A stretch of DNA of 8,497 bases from Planctomycetia bacterium. GTDB lineage: Bacteria; Planctomycetota; UBA11346. Positions 6,228-8,497 of this stretch are shown one piece after another (position 1 is the first letter of the stretch; each line of letters starts with the position of its first letter). A program made the translations under genes and the position numbers. The stretch lies in NCBI GenBank assembly GCA_005801395.1, contig SYDV01000389.1:1-8497 (forward strand). Direction: 5' to 3'. The notes below the pieces were generated by a model. The model had not been told where the DNA came from. It did no database searches and saw nothing but the letters and a program-made list of their open reading frames with translations.

Positions 6228-6229
6228 TT

Positions 6230-6925
6230 ATGCTAACCATCTCCAACCTCCACTATTCCTACGGTTCAGTGCGGGCGCTCAACGGCGTATCGATGGAATT
6301 TAAACCTGGGGAAATTACCTGTGTCATGGGACGTAACGGTGTGGGTAAAACCACCCTCATGCGCACCATTATGGGCACCTATCGCGCCAGTGCCGGAAGT
6401 ATTAAGCATGATCTCGTTGATATGACGCCATTGCCGGCGCACCGACGGGCTAAAAATGGTTTGGCGTTAGTGCCACAAGGTCGGGATATTTTTCCCAAAT
6501 TAACCGTGGCAGATAATTTATCCGTTGGACTAGAGGCGCGCACGGATGGTCTCAGAACTATTCCCGACGATTTGTATAAAATGTTCCCTATTCTGAAAAC
6601 CTTTGCCAATCGCATGGGTGGGGATTTATCCGGCGGCCAACAACAACAACTTGCGATTGCCCGCGCCTTAGCCGGAAATCCACAGGTCTTGCTGTTGGAT
6701 GAACCAACCGAAGGTATTCAGCCCAATATTATTCAAGAGATTGGCGTAGTGTTACGCAAACTCGTGAGCGAACGAAACATGACCGTGGTGTTAGTTGAGC
6801 AATACCTCGACTTCGTTAAAGAATTCGGCTCGCGCTTCTACATTATGAATCGCGGACAAGTCGTCGCTGACGGCGCATGTAGCGAACTCAGCGATGCGCA
6901 TGTGAGCGAACATCTGAGCGTGTGA
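6230..6925 (+). CDS. urtE: Urea ABC transporter ATPase UrtE
   Basis: UrtE is the second cytoplasmic ATPase and pairs with UrtD to power urea import. The 231-residue protein has the normal family length and all ABC motifs: Walker A GRNGVGKTT (34-42), Q-loop with Gln near residue 83 (LVPQGRDIFPKLTV), signature LSGGQQQQ (133-140), Walker B VLLLDEP (153-159) followed by TEGIQPNIIQEI, and a switch region VLVEQYLDF. GRNGVGKTT with TEGIQP is characteristic of UrtE among branched-chain-type ATPases. ATG 6230 is the only sensible start. It has no clear ribosome binding site because the 7-nt repeat array ends 2 nt before it. Its stop overlaps the ureD start by 4 bp (GTGA), joining uptake to urease expression. 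Intact Walker motifs here contrast with the broken UrtD. Confidence 0.96.
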   Translation: MLTISNLHYSYGSVRALNGVSMEFKPGEITCVMGRNGVGKTTLMRTIMGTYRASAGSIKHDLVDMTPLPAHRRAKNGLALVPQGRDIFPKLTVADNLSVGLEARTDGLRTIPDDLYKMFPILKTFANRMGGDLSGGQQQQLAIARALAGNPQVLLLDEPTEGIQPNIIQEIGVVLRKLVSERNMTVVLVEQYLDFVKEFGSRFYIMNRGQVVADGACSELSDAHVSEHLSV

Positions 6926-7854
6926 TCGTGTCGGGCCTGTCTCCCCCACTGATCAGCGGCAACCACGCTGGATTAGAGCACCCTGCGCGCATGTCCGTAC
7001 TGTTGCCGAATAGTGAAACGAGATCGACTATCAACGATAAGCCTGGTGCTGGCAGCGGCCAATTGGTGGTATCGTTTGTTGATGGACAGTCATCTGCGAC
7101 GCTCATCCATGCGCAATCACCGCTTAAACTATTAGTGCCGACCTCACGTGGACCATCTGTGTCAGCGTTTACCTCGACTTTTGGTGGCGGTTTAGTCGCT
7201 GGCGATCGCATCACACTGCACATCCAGGTCGCAACAAAATCCACGCTTGCCATTGGTACTCAGTCCTCAACTAAGGTTTTTCGTTGTGATAATGGCTTGA
7301 TAGCGCAACAACAATTGACGGCGGCGGTTCACGATGGTGCGCTGCTAGGATTATTACCTGATCCGGTCACGTGTTTTGCTGGCAGTCGTTACTGCCAACG
7401 GCAAACCATTGAATTATCTGCCACGGGTTCGTTATTGTTAATTGATCCGCTGACTAGCGGCCGCGCTGCGCGCGATGAACGCTGGGCATTTCATCAATAC
7501 GAAAGCCACAATGGTGTTACCCGCGCCGGACGCCGACTCGCTGTTGATGCAACCCGTTTAGAAGCGCGAGCAGGTTCACCAATTGCCCAGCGTATGGGAC
7601 GATTTCAGGCGATAGCGAGCGTGCTTTTGCTGGGACCACGCTGCGCAAGCTACGCCGCCGCGCTATTGGCCTGGCATAATAAACAAACACTCAATCCACA
7701 GGCCGATTTATTGGTGAGTGCCAGCCCGATCGCTGACGGCGTGCTGTTGCGCCTGGGAGCGAATGGATACGACGTGCTTGACCAATTTCTGCGCCATCAC
7801 CTTGGCCCAACCGTGACTGAGTTATTTGGCGATCATTGGCAGCGTAAACCGTGA
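6922..7854 (+). CDS. ureD: Urease accessory protein UreD
   Basis: UreD (also called UreH) binds apo-urease and, with UreF and UreG, helps deliver nickel to the active site in the cytoplasm. Family blocks are visible: [17 protein letters not shown] (87-103), [11 protein letters not shown] (111-121), [19 protein letters not shown] (139-157) and [18 protein letters not shown] (171-188). These correspond to the usual GG-GD, TQ-ATK-Y, LPQ-I-F and GR-A-GE motifs. From GTG 6922, which overlaps the urtE stop (GTGA), it has 310 residues, somewhat long for UreD. An in-frame GTG at 6928 or ATG at 6991 (287 residues) are alternatives. The first ~45 residues match nothing I recognise, so the shorter form is possible, but the overlap favours coupling with urtE. 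Translation ends 7 nt before ureAB. No ureF or ureG lies in the window; they are expected further downstream. Confidence 0.92.
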   Translation: MIVSGLSPPLISGNHAGLEHPARMSVLLPNSETRSTINDKPGAGSGQLVVSFVDGQSSATLIHAQSPLKLLVPTSRGPSVSAFTSTFGGGLVAGDRITLHIQVATKSTLAIGTQSSTKVFRCDNGLIAQQQLTAAVHDGALLGLLPDPVTCFAGSRYCQRQTIELSATGSLLLIDPLTSGRAARDERWAFHQYESHNGVTRAGRRLAVDATRLEARAGSPIAQRMGRFQAIASVLLLGPRCASYAAALLAWHNKQTLNPQADLLVSASPIADGVLLRLGANGYDVLDQFLRHHLGPTVTELFGDHWQRKP

Positions 7855-7857
7855 GGA
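7853..7857 (+). promoter_or_regulatory. Ribosome binding site of ureAB, overlapping the ureD stop
   Basis: GAGGA begins inside the ureD stop codon (TGA, 7852-7854) and lies 4 nt before ATG 7862. Ribosomes finishing ureD would unmask or reuse this site, so translation of the two genes is probably coupled. The close fit fixes the ureAB start. Confidence 0.7.
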
Positions 7858-7861
7858 AACT

Positions 7862-8497
7862 ATGCATCTGAGTCCACGTGAACTTGATAAATTACAACTG
7901 CACCAAGTTGGTTGCTTAGCGCAAAAGCGTCTCGCCCGTGGTGTGCGGTTAAATCACCCGGAAGCCATTGGTTTAATTGCGACGGTGATTTTAGAGTTTA
8001 TTCGCGATGGCAATAAATCGGTCGCACAATTAATGACGCTCGGGCAACAATTACTTGGCCGCCGCCAAGTGATGCCCGGCGTGCCCGATATGGTCAGCGA
8101 AGTTCAAGTCGAAGGCACGTTTGCTGATGGCACCAAATTAGTCACCATTCATCATCCAATAGCCGCTGAACACGGTGATTTGTCACTCGCTTTGTATGGC
8201 AGCTTTTTACCGGTGCCTGAATTATCTTTATTTAGTCCGGAGGTCTTTAAGGGTCCGGAAGTCCGGGAGTCCGGGAGTCCGGAAGTCGACGGCCTTGAGC
8301 CGGGGGCAGTGGTGGTTGGTGAAGAAAATATTGTCATTAATGCGAATCGACCGACGTTGATTTTATCCGTGACGAATTTGGCTGATCGGCCCATTCAGGT
8401 TGGTAGTCATTATCATTTTATTGAAACCAATCCTTATCTGCGCTTTGATCGAGCAAAATCTTATGGGAAACGTTTAGATATTATTGCTGGTACGGCG
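7862..8497 (+). CDS. ureAB: Urease gamma-beta fusion (UreA-UreB), possibly longer, 3' end outside window
   Basis: These are structural subunits of urease, which splits urea to ammonia and carbamate. The frame is open for 212 codons to the window edge. Residues 1-100 are UreA (gamma): [46 protein letters not shown] and [20 protein letters not shown]. Residues about 146-212 are the start of UreB (beta): [15 protein letters not shown], then [41 protein letters not shown] (read as one conserved block at 172-212 with key residues DRPIQVGSH and FDR). No stop or new start separates them, so they are fused. The joining segment [14 protein letters not shown] (111-124) resembles the junction of plant single-chain ureases (LFGSLLPVPSLDKF in jack bean, from memory). 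Residues 125-144 are repeat-encoded. Whether UreC is also fused cannot be seen. Confidence 0.94.
   Translation, partial: MHLSPRELDKLQLHQVGCLAQKRLARGVRLNHPEAIGLIATVILEFIRDGNKSVAQLMTLGQQLLGRRQVMPGVPDMVSEVQVEGTFADGTKLVTIHHPIAAEHGDLSLALYGSFLPVPELSLFSPEVFKGPEVRESGSPEVDGLEPGAVVVGEENIVINANRPTLILSVTNLADRPIQVGSHYHFIETNPYLRFDRAKSYGKRLDIIAGTA
8235..8287 (+). repeat. 8-nt tandem array (GTCCGGRA) inside ureAB
   Basis: Four units, GTCCGGAA, GTCCGGGA, GTCCGGGA and GTCCGGAA, plus a partial GTC occupy 8253-8287, and a separate GTCCGGAG copy lies at 8235-8242. It has the same build (four units plus GTC) and the same GTCCG core as the 7-nt arrays elsewhere in the operon. It stays in frame and encodes a low-complexity stretch with three PEV motifs (SPEV, GPEV, SPEV) in the linker between the UreA and UreB domains. 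Confidence 0.85.

Overview
The window carries most of a nitrogen-acquisition locus for urea. It reads left to right on the + strand: the end of an outer-membrane protein gene, a strong terminator, a five-gene urea ABC transporter (urtA, urtB, urtC, urtD, urtE), and the first urease genes (ureD, then a fused ureA-ureB running off the right edge). No convincing gene is seen on the - strand. The organism is a Gram-negative-type bacterium: the first protein looks like an outer-membrane beta-barrel ending in Phe, and UrtA has an export signal. Base composition looks roughly balanced. The short GTCCG-based tandem arrays and the fused UreA-UreB fit some PVC-group (Verrucomicrobia-like) genomes, but this placement is a guess from memory, not shown by the sequence.

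Layout. 2-526: C-terminal part of the barrel protein. 556-586: rho-independent terminator. 587-870: regulatory gap with a candidate sigma-54 (-24/-12) element at 749-764, dyads upstream of it and small leader hairpins. 871-2130: urtA (periplasmic urea-binding protein). 2131-2320: two strong hairpins followed by an extended -10 element. 2321-4051: urtB (permease with a long N-terminal HEAT-like domain). 4055-4184: a convergent pair of 7-nt repeat arrays around the urtC start. 4133-5290: urtC (second permease). 5287-6105: urtD (ATPase), with an in-frame TGA exactly at the central Gly of Walker A. 6115-6227: a second convergent pair of arrays. 6230-6925: urtE (second ATPase). 6922-7854: ureD (urease accessory protein). 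7862 to the end: ureAB fusion, with a related 8-nt repeat array inserted in frame at the UreA/UreB junction.

How the genes work together: UrtA captures urea in the periplasm, UrtB/UrtC form the channel and UrtD/UrtE power it. Urease then splits urea to ammonia and CO2, with UreD helping to load nickel. Genes overlap by 4 bp at urtC/urtD and urtE/ureD and are 7 nt apart at ureD/ureAB, which points to one operon. Hairpins and repeat stems at urtA/urtB, urtB/urtC and urtD/urtE may divide the transcript into expression segments.

The pathway itself is well known and I see no wholly new system. The features worth a second look are the UGA in UrtD, the repeat-array pairs that sit at or inside translation starts, and the plant-like, repeat-expanded UreA-UreB junction.
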